Notes under the pieces: model-generated
What the model saw: only the letters and a program-made list of their open reading frames with translations
The model's database searches: none
Told to the model about the DNA's origin: nothing
NCBI GenBank assembly: GCA_032164245.1
Contig: JAVMKO010000005.1
Span: 46,950,193 to 47,014,192, forward strand
Direction of reading: 5' to 3'
From: Sternotherus odoratus
Lineage: Eukaryota; Chordata; Testudines; Kinosternidae
Length of the DNA stretch: 64,000 nt
Position numbers and translations under genes: made by a program
Part shown: positions 31,021 through 42,934 of the stretch, one piece after another
Layout of the letters: each line of letters opens with the position of its first letter
How positions within the stretch are numbered: the stretch's first letter is position 1

Positions 31021-34000
31021 CTCCCTCTTGCGTGTTCAGCATTTGTTCACTCAACAGGGTGAGGGAGGAAGGTCAGCGCTCCCACCAACACTGCTAGTAG
31101 CTGGAGTTCTACCATCAGGTAAAAGCATCCCATGAGTGAATAGGCAGAGTTCATCTCAAAGAAAAGCTCAATTTTCATATGGTCACTCCTTATGTCTTGC
31201 TAAACAACTCCTTTCTTTCCTTGGCCAAATATATTCTGGGTATTCTCGGGGCTTGAAAAATTACCTTGTCTGTGGCAAATAAGCTTTCCTGTGAGACTTC
31301 CAGTGAAAACTTAGATTCTGCGGAAAAAAAACAAACACATTTCTAGGTCTTATGGTTGCTAAAATAATCTTCCAAACATGAATGCAGATGCATGACCAAT
31401 GCAGATCAGTTTTGAGTTTGCAGACATGTCTACTGCTTGTGCTTCTGTTCAAAGCTTTTCCTTTTGCAGCTGCTATTCAGAACCAAATGGGCAGCAGTGA
31501 AACTAACTAAAACTGTCAGTTTCAGTCTGCTGTGGCTTGGGGGAAGGTCCTGAGCAGTAGCAGAGGCAGGCAGTGGGAGGTATTTACTGGGGAGGAGGAC
31601 CCAAAAACAGGTTGTGGGGAGAATAGAAAAGCTTATGGCTTGTGTAACATCCAGAAGACTTAGAGAGGTGTAGAATAGCAAAGGCACAAACCAGTCACCG
31701 CAACCGAAAAGCTGAGGAGTTGGAGGGAGGAACTAATACAGAGAATGTTCCTTCTTTTATAGTAGCAGATGTGGGCTAGGAAGGAGGCTTCAAATACATC
31801 CTACACCTGCTAGTCAGGCTTATTGGAACCCCCAGGCAGAGTCCATAGGCAGCACCCTTCCCTTCAGTAACAGTTGATTAGAAAGATAGAATTCTCACCT
31901 GGTTATTGTCCCTGGACAGTGGAGTTCCACCACATCTTTTGTATCTTTGGTGCTAGTTGGTTTGGTTCTGTTGTATTTAGTTTGTTCAGAAAGTTCTTCA
32001 AATGCTGTGTGGGCAGATGGTAGTAAGGCAGATGGGTGAATGAGTAAGAAGAGGGAGAGACTAGGTTAGACAAGAAAAGTGTTGCTATTTGCACTGGGTG
32101 GTTTAAGTTCCATATTGCCTAAAAGCTGTACCTTAGCAGTAGGCTCTGTGTATCTTTGAACAAAGGGCATTGTTAAAAAACAAATTTCCATTCCAAGCAG
32201 TTCTCATCTCACAATGAAATTATAAAATTTGCATCTTCTGCTTCCATCACACCCAGTTCTGTGGCTCATGTTACCTGCGTGGAACTGTATTTGTCCTTAT
32301 GCTGCTCAGTAGGCACAAAAACCAAATAATGTGCTTTTGACTTCCAACTGGATCCTTGAGCAGGTGTGTGTGTGTGTGTGTGTGTCCCCGATGAATAATC
32401 AGTGCACAAACTTGAATTGGTGTTGCTACAGGTTGATCCAAATTAGACTGTAATTGAAGAGCGATAGAGCTTGAATGACTGTAATTTCCAATCAAATGCT
32501 TGTGGGATGCATTGATTACTGATGAAAAGAGTTGGGTAACCATTTGGCATTTTAAATACCATGATGTTGCTATTGGTGAGTTAATTACAATCAGCAACTG
32601 CAGTGATGGACTGAACTTAGAATTTTATGAAAACCTAATGCTTTGAAAAGTCCTAGATGGTGTGATTTAATAATTCTCTTTTCAGTTGCAGCAAATTATA
32701 TGGAACTGTGTTCATCATTACCTGGTATATGGATCAATATATGCAGAGGTGATGGGGGCTATGAATCTGTTGAAATGCCTTTTCCGGATTCCCTGGGGGA
32801 GTTGCACTGAGGTTACTCAATTAGGGTAAACTGCAAAGAATGGGGCAGACAATCCCCAAAGTTGGTGGACTAATTTCTTGATATCTCTGCTAAGGCTATC
32901 AATAATATTGCTAATTGAGTATGTTTCGTGACACTTCTACAGGCCTGGAGTTTTTTGGGTTTTTTTTAAGGCTTTTAAGCTCCTAAAGATGTAGATGAGC
33001 CTAGTGGGATTTTAGATGTGCGTAGACACCTACCCCTGATTTTAATGGGAATTAGGCACTTAAGACTCTTTTGGAAATCCCACTAGGTCCCATCTGTATT
33101 TTAGGCACTGAAATACCCTAAAATTCTGGCTCTGAGACTCCAGTTCATGTTCCATTGGTCACCAAGCTGTCAAAAGATGGTATCTGCTTTTGGTTACTGA
33201 TCTGGGTTACTTGAACTTTTGACTTGGAGGTGAAAATACCCAAATACAATCCCTATATACAATTACCTGAGCCGTCCATTTAGAACAATCTCCCTCCAAG
33301 CTACCATGATAAAATTAGCCTTCCTGATTCATTCAGTAATAAGGCGCTTCAGTGTTTGCAATCACATTTGTTTGGCGTAAGGGATACTGCAATGGGATTT
33401 AGGCATGAGGAAGAATCTGGTTAGAGATTAATTGTGCACCCAACTCTTGATAACCAGCACTGATGGGAAAACAAATGCAATAAAAGTATAAGCTGCATGA
33501 TATTTGGTAAGGCTGTCCAATGTGCTGGAGATGGATAGGGTTTCTCCATAGAAACAGATACCAGGTCAGGAGTGGAGTCTGATTTTTCTGGTTTGGGTTC
33601 CACCATTTATTTTACCTGCGTTTGGAAAACACTGGGCTTTTCTTTGCCATTGATACAGCTTTGAAACAGGGATATTTCAAATATTACGACATGAGCATGA
33701 GTGGCTAATTTTATGTGATCTGTGGCCTCAGTGTATATTATATGGTGGAGTGCAAATAACTGGCAGCACTCAGTATTCCTATAAGAGAACAGCAGTTGTT
33801 TGTTCTCTGTGTTCTGAATACACAATATCAAGGTTATGCAGCACACGTCCTGCAAGGAGAGAGAATAAGATTAGCAGTGCAGTGAAAATGACTAGCCTGA
33901 AGCTGATCTGCTTCATTGGCTATAGAATTATTCAAAATGCAGTCTGCCCAGTTTATCATGCAGCCTTGGCCAGCTCTGGCACAAGTACCGATTTGTAGCA

Positions 34001-34560
34001 CTGCCTGGCTTTACAAAAGCTTGCTGTTCATTTTAGGATCCTAACAGCTGTGGGTACTTGCCACTGCTGCTCTTTTTCTGAAATGAACCCGTACGGGGAC
34101 GGGATTGAAAAAAAATGTGCTCTTGGATTGATCCGCTCTGGAGAACCCAGACAAGTTGTGGATGCCTTGTTTTTGCTGATGCTGGGTGGCACATTTTAGA
34201 TCTCAATCATGCTTGAGATTTGACAGGATGAAAGAGAGATTTAGCTTCCTAGGTTCTGAGCTCACACGGAGACAAATGGATCCTATCTGGAGTGCTTGGA
34301 TCACTCAAAAGGCATCAGTAGAGTACTAGACACTGAGAACTTGGCTGTTAGCACAGACACAGCACAGAAGATTGACTTTCCCTGTCAGGATTGGGTTGAT
34401 GTGGATGGGAGAAGCAGTAGAGTTAAATGGGAAATGTGAGTTGTACTTCCTTCCTTCCTTGCTTTAGATTTGACTTGTGTTTGGAGAAGTTTTATGTTGC
34501 CTCAGAGCTAAGGTCCCCTGAAGTTACTTTGCACATAAGTGTAGCCAGCCACTTGGGGTA
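31021..34560. other. Intron 1 spacer with one old inverted-repeat element and a (TG)n run
   Basis: About 3.5 kb of mostly unremarkable intron. A (GT)n microsatellite lies at 32364-32384. At 33000-33087 the words 'cctagtgggattt' and 'aaatcccactagg' form an inverted repeat in a region (32935-33135) that looks like an old interspersed repeat with 'aattaggcactta' motifs. No coding or RNA feature is supported. Confidence 0.4.
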
Positions 34561-34589
34561 ATGCACACTGGGAAAAATAACCCCAACTA

Positions 34590-35400
34590 CACATATATAA
34601 TGTTGGGGTCTGTTTCCATTCAATAAAGAGATCTTGGAATCATTGTGGATAATTCTCAGAAAACTTCAGCTCAGTGCGCAGCAGCAGTCAAAAAGCCTAA
34701 TGGAATGTTAGGAACTATTAGGAAAGGGATAGAAAATAAGGCAAACTCATAATGCCACTATATAAATCCATGATATGCCCACACCTTGAATATGGGTGCA
34801 GTTCTGATCACCCTGGTCAGAAAGGATACCAGTGGAACTGGAGGAGATTCAGAGAAGAGCAGCAAAGATGTTCCAGAGTATGGGGAATGGCTTTTATACA
34901 AGGAGAAACTAAAAAGATTAGGGCTGTTCAGCTTAGAAAAAAAGACGATTAAGGGCGATATGATAGAAGTCTATAGAATCATGAAGGGTGTGGAAAAAGT
35001 GAAGAGAAACTTACCCTTTCCCACAATACAAAAACCAACAGTTAACTGATGTAAATAATGGGCAGTGGGTTTAATACAAACAAGGGAATACTTTTTCACA
35101 CAATTAACCTATGGAACTCATTGTCATGCAATGTGTGTGATGTGATGCCCAAAATTTATAACTGGGCTCAAAAAAGAGCTAGATAAGTCCTTGGAGGATA
35201 GATCCATCAATGGCAATTGGCCAAGATGGTCAGGGATGTAACCACATGCTTGGGGAGGTCCTAAACCTCTGCCAAAAGCCAGGAGGGGAGGATGGAGGTG
35301 GATCTCTTACAAATTGCCCTGGTATTGGCCACTGTCAGAGATTGGATACTGGGCTAAATGGACCATTGATCTGATGCAGTGTGGCAGTCCTTATTTTCTT
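34590..35400 (+). mobile_element. CR1 LINE 3' portion
   Basis: The decoded fragments include MICPHLEYG and KLKRLGLFSLEKKTIKGDMI (34917-34960), which is CR1 thumb-region sequence. The 3' UTR follows ('tggtcagggatgtaacc', 'ggatactgggctaaatggac') and ends 'gcagtccttattttctta'. Frameshifts make it inactive. Confidence 0.85.
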
Positions 35401-37669
35401 AACTAAAATTATGAACTTCTCTCTAAGCCCAGTATCTTTTTCTGGGATTTGAGTTCACAAATGGCGGGATGCTCTAGGCTTTCTGTCCTGGAATTAAGAA
35501 CTTGCAGGAGCTGGCTTTCTCTCCCTTTTCCTAACCTGTTTGCAGTTATAAAATGTAACCTGGAGCGGGTGAAGGGGAGCGGACACCTTCCAGTGATATC
35601 AGTGGGTTGCTTATGCCAGAGATGAATCTGGGCCCTTGTTTTTAGGATTTCATATTGTATATGACAAAGGAATGATTCTTTCGAATGACTTGCCCCTGTA
35701 ATGATCATTGCTGATGTTGGAAATAGAAGGTGTGAGAAAGGACAACCCCCTTACTCCGTAGATGCACTGCTTCCAAACACATCCATTGGCAGGTGTGCTC
35801 ACATACTGCTGATCTCTTGAAAACATATTCATGGATCACTGTACCAATAGGTGCTGCAGAAGAATGTGGCAACCTTTTTTTTCTGCTCTATGGGTAGTCA
35901 GGAGGCCTGGGACCCCAGAATTGCACACTGTGTACCCAGTAGTACTTTATTTAGTTAATTTGTGATATATTTCCCCCTCTTTGATTCTACCGTGGCTAGT
36001 GTAACTCTTGGCTACTGTGGTTGGCTGTTTGTTCTGGAAGGGCAGGTATGGCAGCTACTCTTAGTTTGATGGATAGTAGAATATTGCTGATCCACCAATC
36101 AGGAGGGTAGATTCTTGGTTCCCAGACCATTTTAAATCTCTGGTATTGCATATGTGTAGCATGGTGAGCTTCAAATTGATGGATCTGGCAGCTGAGTATT
36201 CTCTCTCCAACACTCAACCAGGCACTGAATTTGTTGCCTCTGGTATTTAACTGCTCTTGCATGGGCATAAGGCTGTAACTCCAAGAGTCTAGTAAAGAAA
36301 AATTCTGAACTCTTCTCCGAATGAATCCTTTTCTCACAAATGTGCCTAACATTCAGAAGGAGCAGATGCTGTTCTTATTGTAAGTCTGCTGTGCATGCTA
36401 ATAAAAGAAACATCACCTATGACCAGCTTACGTACTCTTTTCAAGACCGTTTTAGTCTTAAAATGTAGGAGAGTTGTGGTGGTGGTGTTGGGGGGGTTGG
36501 AACTAAAGGGTCTCAAAGGAAGCTTTTATGCAGTTTGGTCGTGACTGTTTTACACAAGAACGGAGGGTTTTTGCTGTGGGCAGCAGAGGAACAGGAATAG
36601 AGGGGAACTGGCATAGAAGTAGAGGTGGGATTCAATGAATGTTTGCAGCATTGCTTAAAATAGCTTCTGTCAGGGATTTATCACAATGTCCTATTGATCT
36701 GCTTCTACTCTCCAGCTTCAGTGTGTGAAGAAGAGGCTAGTGAGAAATAAAATAGTTTATTCCCTCTTAGATGCCAGCCTCTGACTATCTACTATCTTTT
36801 CTCTGCACCTGGATCCTGTTACCTAATGCAGTGCTCTGATAGGCACACTGCTGCCAGAGTATGATACTGATAAGATGTTAGGCTAAACCACCATGTTGCC
36901 TCTGGACCTTGCTAATGTGGGTGCTCTGGTGGATTTGTTTTAAGCCCCACCAACTGTTTCTTTGGAGAAGTTTTTTGAAGTCTCTTTTTGCTTTAAAGAT
37001 AAATCTTTCACTGCTTAACCATGTTTATGTTCAGTGGGCTAGCAGAAGCCTGCCTGTTTCAGACATGTCCACTCCACCTCTTCAGAGCTGCTAACATCTT
37101 GGGAAGGGAGAGACTTTGGAAACCATACTGAATAGGACCAGTTTTGTAAATCTGTATTCGGCAGTGTCCAACAACGTCCTATATAGATAGCTATTTGGTG
37201 TCCGTTTGTAATCATCCACCTTCAGTTTCTCATGACTTTCTCAAAGAAATTCCTTTTGGGCTTAAGTTTCCATGCTTAGCACAAAGGTTCTTTCTTAAAG
37301 TTGAGCAAAATTAGCCTAGTTAAGTTAAAATAAACATCCTATAAAGGTGATCAGAAATGTTGTGCTTTCATAACTTAGATGGCCAAAGCTAGAAACTTCA
37401 AACTTGGCTGATTTGTACCTACTGATACCTAAAAAAATTATCCAAACTCAGCCCAGTTTCCTTAGGTATTTTTAAAGTTGTGTGTTTAAAATGTGCAACT
37501 TTTTATTTATGAAGTACAAGAAAATGAATATTCCTACTAAGTTTTGGATGCATTTTCAAGAGTTAAGTGAGGAGAAACCTCACTTGTCAAAAAAATCAAA
37601 TAGTTCCTAAACTCAAAACCAGACAGGACATTCTGCACCACAGACTTAAGTCAATATCCAGCCACCGCA
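35401..37669. other. Intron 1 spacer, nothing recognised
   Basis: Unremarkable sequence. The longest feature is a 118-codon - strand ORF at 35996-36352 with several Trp and Pro residues but no family I recognise. Confidence 0.4.
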
Positions 37670-38590
37670 ATAATTAAGTTGGTAGTGCGTGTCTACACCA
37701 CAATTCTTGTATCGGTGGAGCATGTCCTCACTATCCACTTGCATTGGTGCTGAGAGGAGTGCACCATGGGTAGCTATCCCATAGTGCAACTCACCTCAGG
37801 GGATTTTGGGAACGGCTTGCAATGACTCATGGGACCAAAACATTTTCTCAGAGGGCAGTGGGAACATGGTTTCAACATCCCATAATGCAGTTCCCCCCCA
37901 TCTCAACTGCAACTCATAACGTTTTGTGCCATTATTCAAAAGGCTGGCATAGCCAGGAGTACGCCATCTCCCGAGAAGGATGGATCTCACTCAGCTGTGT
38001 ACTATTATTGTGAGCATTACAAACATCACATGCCTTATCCTACAGTATTTCCAGAGCTGGGAGAGGAGTCATCACATGGAACTTGGCAGTGTCCTTCAAG
38101 TAGCCCTTCTGGAAGCCATAGAACGAAATAATTCTCAGTTATTGCTGGCAGTTGCACAGCATCTGTTTCTGGTCCTGAGAAACAAGCACTGACTGGTGGG
38201 ATGGCATCATTATGCAGTTATGGGTGACGGTGGTGATGAATTATGCAGTGGTTAAAGAACTTCCATATGTGGCCACTTTCTAGGAACTGTGTGCAGAGCT
38301 CTCCCCAGCACTGCAGTGCAGCGACACTAAGATGAGACCCACTCTGACCATGGAGAAGGGAATGGCAGTCACTGTGTGGAAGCTTGCAATGCAAGACTGC
38401 TACCAATCAGAGGAGAAAAAATTTGGAACTGTGGGGGCTGTTGCGATCCAAGTATGCAGGGCCATTAATCACCTTTTGCTAAGAAGTGGCTCTTGGTAAT
38501 GTGCGGGAAATACCGGATGGTTTTGCTGCGATGGGGTTCCCTAACTGCAGTGGTGATGTAATGGTCGTCACTCGGGTTCTGGTTGGGAAG
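37670..38590 (+). pseudogene. Second PIF/Harbinger transposase copy, heavily decayed
   Basis: This region aligns with the same family as 26226-27172. The N-terminal part (37980-38192) is present here, with a GSVLQVALLEAIERNN motif. Then, after stops, come the equivalents of 'ccatggagaagggaatggcagt', 'gcatgcaagactgctaccaat' and 'gtatgcagggccattaatca'. It ends at about the first catalytic-Asp region, where the GAIDGTH equivalent is destroyed. The two downstream catalytic residues are missing. The 5' flank contains the 'gtctacacca' leader found in turtle Harbinger elements. Confidence 0.65.
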
Positions 38591-38867
38591 CGTTGCCTAG
38601 TGGTCATGGCCATAACCCTGGACTGCCAAGGAGTTGTGGGGAGGGGAGCCTGAGCCCTCCCATTCCACTGGGCTCCAGCCTAGGGTCCTTTGGGCTACCA
38701 GTAATCTGGCGACCAAGGCTGCTCAAGGCTGTCCTCCCTGGGTCTCTTCCTCTTGTCTCTCTCCCAGCACTCCCACTGCAGGTCAGTTCTGTCCAAGGCC
38801 TTTGCCTGGTGGGGAAATCCAAATGAAAATAAGTAAAGAAATCCAAACTAAAAGAAGGGGGGTGGGG
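38591..38867. other. Possible repeat fragment, unclassified
   Basis: GC-richer sequence between a Harbinger remnant and a SINE. It may be a fragment of an LTR or another repeat, but I see no terminal structure or coding motif. Confidence 0.25.
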
Positions 38868-39064
38868 AGGGAGGGATAGCTAGGTGGTTTGAGCATTGGC
38901 CTGCTAAATCCAAGGTTGTGAGTTTAATCCTTGAGGGGGCTATTTAGGGATCTGGGGCAAAAAAAATTGTCAGGGGACAGTACTTGGTCCTGCTAGTGTA
39001 GGTAGGGGACTCAACTCTATGACCTTTCAAGGTCCTTCCAGTTCTAGGAGACAGGCATATCTCC
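38868..39064 (+). mobile_element. tRNA-derived turtle SINE (tortoise Pol III type)
   Basis: The head is tRNA-like. A box-like 'gatagctaggtggtttgagc' is followed by a B box-like 'ggttgtgagtttaatcc', then the body 'agggggctatttagggatct'. The tail 'acctttcaaggtccttccag' is shared with CR1 LINEs, whose machinery is thought to move this SINE. It ends in a short (TTTA)n run. This SINE is the best single marker that the window comes from a turtle, probably a cryptodire. Confidence 0.85.
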
Positions 39065-39297
39065 ATTTATTTATTTAAAAGGGAATTTCCAAGGTCACAG
39101 GATACTTCACTCTTTGGTTGTGTCTCAGATGGGTCCTTCCTTCCCTTAATGAAGGCTCCTTTAGGCTTTCCTCTGCTCTGCTGAAGCTGTGGGCTGCAGG
39201 GCTACTCATCTCCATCTCTGCCACCCAAATGAGCTACTTCTCTGCCTTTTTACTTCCTCCAGCAGATGGAGCATTTACTGCAGGTGATCCCTTAACC

Positions 39298-39462
39298 CTG
39301 GGGTGGGGAACCTCCGGCCCACGGGCCTTATATGACCCATCAAAGCATTCCGTCCGGCCCGCGCACGTCCCGGGCTGGCGGCTCCCCGAGGCGCTTCCTG
39401 GCCCCTTCGTCGAGCGCGAAGCTGCCCCCACCCAGGGCGGCTCCGCGCTTGGCGAAGAGGCC
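39298..39462. mobile_element. hAT-type left end truncated by the assembly gap
   Basis: It starts CTGGGGTGGGGAACCTCCGG, close to the CAGGGGTGGGGAACCTCCGG start of a widespread turtle hAT, and becomes GC-rich before running into N bases. The right end is not seen after the gap. Confidence 0.6.
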
Positions 39463-39662
39463 NNNNNNNNNNNNNNNNNNNNNNNNNNNNNNNNNNNNNN
39501 NNNNNNNNNNNNNNNNNNNNNNNNNNNNNNNNNNNNNNNNNNNNNNNNNNNNNNNNNNNNNNNNNNNNNNNNNNNNNNNNNNNNNNNNNNNNNNNNNNNN
39601 NNNNNNNNNNNNNNNNNNNNNNNNNNNNNNNNNNNNNNNNNNNNNNNNNNNNNNNNNNNNNN
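39463..39662. other. Assembly gap (200 N)
   Basis: Exactly 200 N bases, probably a placeholder of unknown true size. The gap lies in the GC-rich part of a hAT-like element. Confidence 1.
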
Positions 39663-40469
39663 AAATTGACAGGCCTGTTTGTGTTGGGGGAAGTCTTGGC
39701 TGTTCTGCTGCCTGCATTTCCATTCCATCCTATCCCATCCTCTCGAGTTAAGAGTGCGACTGTTCTGACTGGAGGACTGTCTCTGGGCAGAGTGAGGGAA
39801 AGCGCTTGGTGACATCAGTGCTTGGGTTTTCCTTTGAAATGTTGCCTGGAGGCTGGTGGGCAGGGAGGGGCTGGGGCTGGATTGGTTTACATTCTGCCTG
39901 CCAGCGGAGGTTTAAAAGCTGGTTAGGGAGATTGAGACATAAGACATGGAATATCTGAAACAGTATTAATTAGGCACTGGACAAAGAAGGTTTTGGCTGG
40001 GCGGGCGGGGGAGGGGGGGGGAGAGGGGCGGAATGTCTTAGCAGGGCTGCTGTCCCAGTGTGGGGATGGGAGTGGGTCTCAGCGAAGCAGTGGGGTACTT
40101 GGAGATAAGTGCATTCCGGTATCTCTGGTTTTAGGGCCCAGGTCTTCAGTTTCATGAGTGCAGGGTAGGCTGGATCTCTGCTAACCTGAGTAGTTGTGGG
40201 ATAAGATTCTCTTAGACTGATAGCTAAAAAATGCATGGGCTGATCTACACATATAAAATGTATCTGACTGCAGTGCTTGTCCCCTTCATAAGGCACTTCT
40301 GTTCTTGGGTAATTATTTGATGTTTGTATTACCCTAGCACCAAGTGCTCTCAATCAGGATCAGGGTTTCGTTGCGCTGGGTGCTATATGGATGCAGCGGC
40401 ACCGTTCACTTAAGAATGAACAATCTAAGGAGAGGTGGCAGTGAGAGGATACACTGTGATGTGTATATA
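39663..40469. other. Intron 1 spacer with one old interspersed repeat
   Basis: Mostly unremarkable. Bases 40345-40440 ('tcaggatcagggtttcgttg', 'gctgggtgctata') look like the reverse of an old interspersed repeat also present at 42935-43050. Nothing else is recognised. Confidence 0.4.
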
Positions 40470-41058
40470 CACCTCTACCCCGATATAACATGGTCCTTGG
40501 GAGCCAAAAAATCTTAGTTTGTTATAGGTGAAACCACATTATATTGGGGTAGGGAAGGCTGTGCCTCCCCGAACAGCCTGGCCCTGCCCCCTGTCTGACC
40601 CCTACCTACTTCCCACCCCCTGACTGACCCCTCAGAACCCCCCTATCTGGGGGAGCGCAGAGGAACCGCTTCTCACCCCAGCTCACCTCCACTCAGCCTC
40701 CTCCCCTGAGCGTGCTGCTGCCGCTCAGCTTCTCCCCCCTCCCTCCCAGGCTTGCCCCTCCCTCCCAGGCTTGCCCTGCCAAACAGCTGTTTGCGTGGCA
40801 AGCCTGGGGGGAAGAGAAGGGGAAGAAGCAGAATGGCAAGCCTGCCGGGGAGAGAGAAGCAGAGCAGCAGCGAGTTCAGGAGAAGAAGTGGAATGGATGT
40901 GAGCTCTGGCAGGAGAGGAGGGGCGCAGAGGAACCGGCTTGCGGTACCACAAATTCAGATATAACGCGATAAAGCAGCCCCGCCCCCCAGAGCGCTGCTT
41001 TACCACATTATATCTGAATTCGTGTTCTATCGGATTGCGTTATATCAGGGTAGAGGTG
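40470..41058. mobile_element. Pogo/Tigger-like DNA transposon
   Basis: The ends CACCTCTACCCCGATATAAC and the complement of CACCTCTACCCTGATATAAC are flanked by TA. The interior is GC-rich. It contains, at 40547-40579, a module otherwise found in the CAGGGGTGGGCAAACT hAT family. No transposase is present. Confidence 0.8.
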
Positions 41059-41082
41059 TATTAGGGCTGTCAATGAATCACA

Positions 41083-41355
41083 AGAATCCGAGAGGTAGCC
41101 GTGTTAGTCTGGAATAGCAGAGTTAATAAAGTCCTGTGGCACCTTAAAGACTAACTAAAGTATTGAAGCATAAGCTTTCATGGGCTAATACCCACTTCGT
41201 CGGATGCAAGCAGTGGAAGTGTCCAGGGGCAGGTATAGATAAGTAGGCAAGAACCAGGTTTTGTCTAATCTATACCTGCCCCTGGACACTTCCACTGCTT
41301 GCATCTGATGAAGTGGGTATTAGCCCACGAAAGCTTATGCTTCAATACGTTAGTT
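41083..41355. mobile_element. Penelope-like element, palindromic, inserted in a hAT
   Basis: A perfect 11-bp duplication, AATGAATCACA, flanks it (41072-41082 and 41356-41366). Two copies of the terminal repeat face each other head to head; the shared arms extend through 'ggacacttccactgcttgca'. Both arms carry the hammerhead-like motif. On the + strand CTGATGA is at 41305-41311 with GAAA at 41329-41332. On the - strand CCGACGA is at 41203-41197 with GAAA at 41179-41176. No coding part remains. Confidence 0.85.
41305..41342 (+). ncRNA. Hammerhead-ribozyme-like motif in Penelope terminal repeat
   Basis: The core CTGATGA (41305-41311) is followed by a 5-bp stem (GTGGG 41313-41317 with CCCAC 41324-41328), then GAAA (41329-41332) and a tiny third stem AGC/GCT around TTAT. 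This is the CUGANGA...GAAA layout of hammerhead ribozymes. Small hammerheads with very short stem III are known in Penelope-like elements. An extra A sits between the core and the stem, and stem I is not obvious in the monomer, so activity is uncertain. Confidence 0.5.
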
Positions 41356-42169
41356 AATGAATCACAGTTAACTCAGGTGGTTAACTCAAAACAAATTAAC
41401 TCGATTAAAATAAAATTAATCACGAATAATCACAGTTTTAATCACACTGTTAATAATAAAATACCAGTATAAATTTATTATAAATACTTTTGTATGTTTT
41501 TCTTCATTTGAAAAGATATTGATTTCAATAACAACACAGAATACAAAGTGTACAGTGCTCACTTTATATTAATTTTCTTAAAAATATTTGCACTGTAAAA
41601 AAGAAACAAAAGTAGTATAATTTTCAGTTCACCTTATACAAGTACTGTAGTGCAAACTCTTTATTGTAAAAGTGCAATTTACAAATGAAGATTTATTTTT
41701 TTTACATAACTGCAACTCAAAAACAAAACAATGTAAAACTTTAGAGCCTACAAGTCCATTCAGTCCTGCTTCTTGTTCAACTAAACAGGAAGAAAAAACA
41801 ACTTTGTTTACATTTACGGGAGATAATGCAGCCTGCTTCTTATTTACAACGTCACCTGAAAGGGCAAACTGGCCTTCGCATGGCACTGTCGAGGCTGGCC
41901 TTCCAAAGTGCCATATAAGCTAAATGTTCATATGCTCCTTCATGCTTTGACTTAATGTATTTTTTTTGACAGTGCAAATATTTTTGTAATAAAAATATTA
42001 ATATAAAATGAGCACTCTACACTTTGTATTCTGTGTTGTACTTGAAATCAATATATTTGAAAATGTAGAAAAACATCCAAAACATTTATAATACATTTAA
42101 ATTGGTATTCTATTATTGTTTAACAGTGCAATTAATTGTGATTAATTTTTTAATAATTTGACAGCCCTG

Positions 42170-42374
42170 TTGTGTGTGTATGTATATATATATGTATATG
42201 TATATGTGTGTGTGTATGTATGTATGTATATATATATGTATGTATATATATATGTATGTATGTATGTGTGTATATATGTATGTATGTGTATATATGTATG
42301 TATGTGTATATATGTATGTATGTGTATATATATGTATATGTATATACATGTGTATATATATATATATAATATAT
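42170..42374. repeat. (TATG)n/(TA)n/(TG)n microsatellite
   Basis: About 200 bases of alternating pyrimidine-purine repeat built from tatg, tgtg and tata words. It starts right at the edge of the hAT ending at 42169. It explains the Tyr/Val/Cys-rich ORFs in this interval. Confidence 0.95.
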
Positions 42375-42934
42375 TACATTAAATAGGTTAAAAGAAAGTT
42401 ATTTAATTTGAAAGCTGAGAACTCAGAAGTTAGGGAATGCCTGAATTAAGGTTTCACAGGGAGTCATAGGTCAGCCTCCTCCTGCATATTCATTATGATA
42501 CGGTTTTTAATTATGTGATAGCTATGGCCCTACTTGAGTTGCAGAATGATTGTCAAAAAATTGCAGCTGAGCTGTGTGGACAAGTCATGAAAAATTGTGG
42601 AAAAGTAATAATGGACCTTATTATTTGCGGTAATAAAGTCCATTCTGCAATTTTCTGCTATTGGCCACCTGAGGGTGAGCGCAGGGCCCCCTTCTGTCAG
42701 AATTGTGGTGGAAACCTAATTTTGTGGCATCTGCAATTTCCACAATATCAGAAGTTAAGAAGAGCATTAGTGATTGCATAATAATTTTCTCCCATAGGAT
42801 CCCTGCCTCATATATTTCATTCAATGGTTCGTAACATTGGTTACAAAGTGCCAGCCAGTCCCTCTCTGCCCCACAAGCTAGCCATTGTGAATTGGCCTTA
42901 CTGATGAGTTCAGAGAGTCTTTCATCCATATGAA

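Larger units (their letters stand above)
41062..42169 (-). mobile_element. hAT (TAGGGCTGTCAA family) with transposase C-terminal remnant
   Basis: The ends TAGGGCTGTCAA and TTGACAGCCCTG are inverted repeats. On the - strand at 41886-41750 a remnant reads PCEGQFALSGDVVNKKQAAL, followed by SPVNVNKVV. That is the C-terminal dimerisation region of hAT transposases. The element is internally deleted and palindromic, and it has been split by a Penelope insertion (41083-41355). A longer copy is at 53376. Confidence 0.8.

Noticed and set aside
8085..41366. Repeated similar segments that could suggest a CRISPR-like or satellite array
   Set aside because: The spacing is irregular and the copies are dispersed transposons with their own ends and target duplications. 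This is a vertebrate genome.
42113..42386. Tyr/Val/Ile-rich ORFs in several frames
   Set aside because: They are translation of a (TATG)n microsatellite.
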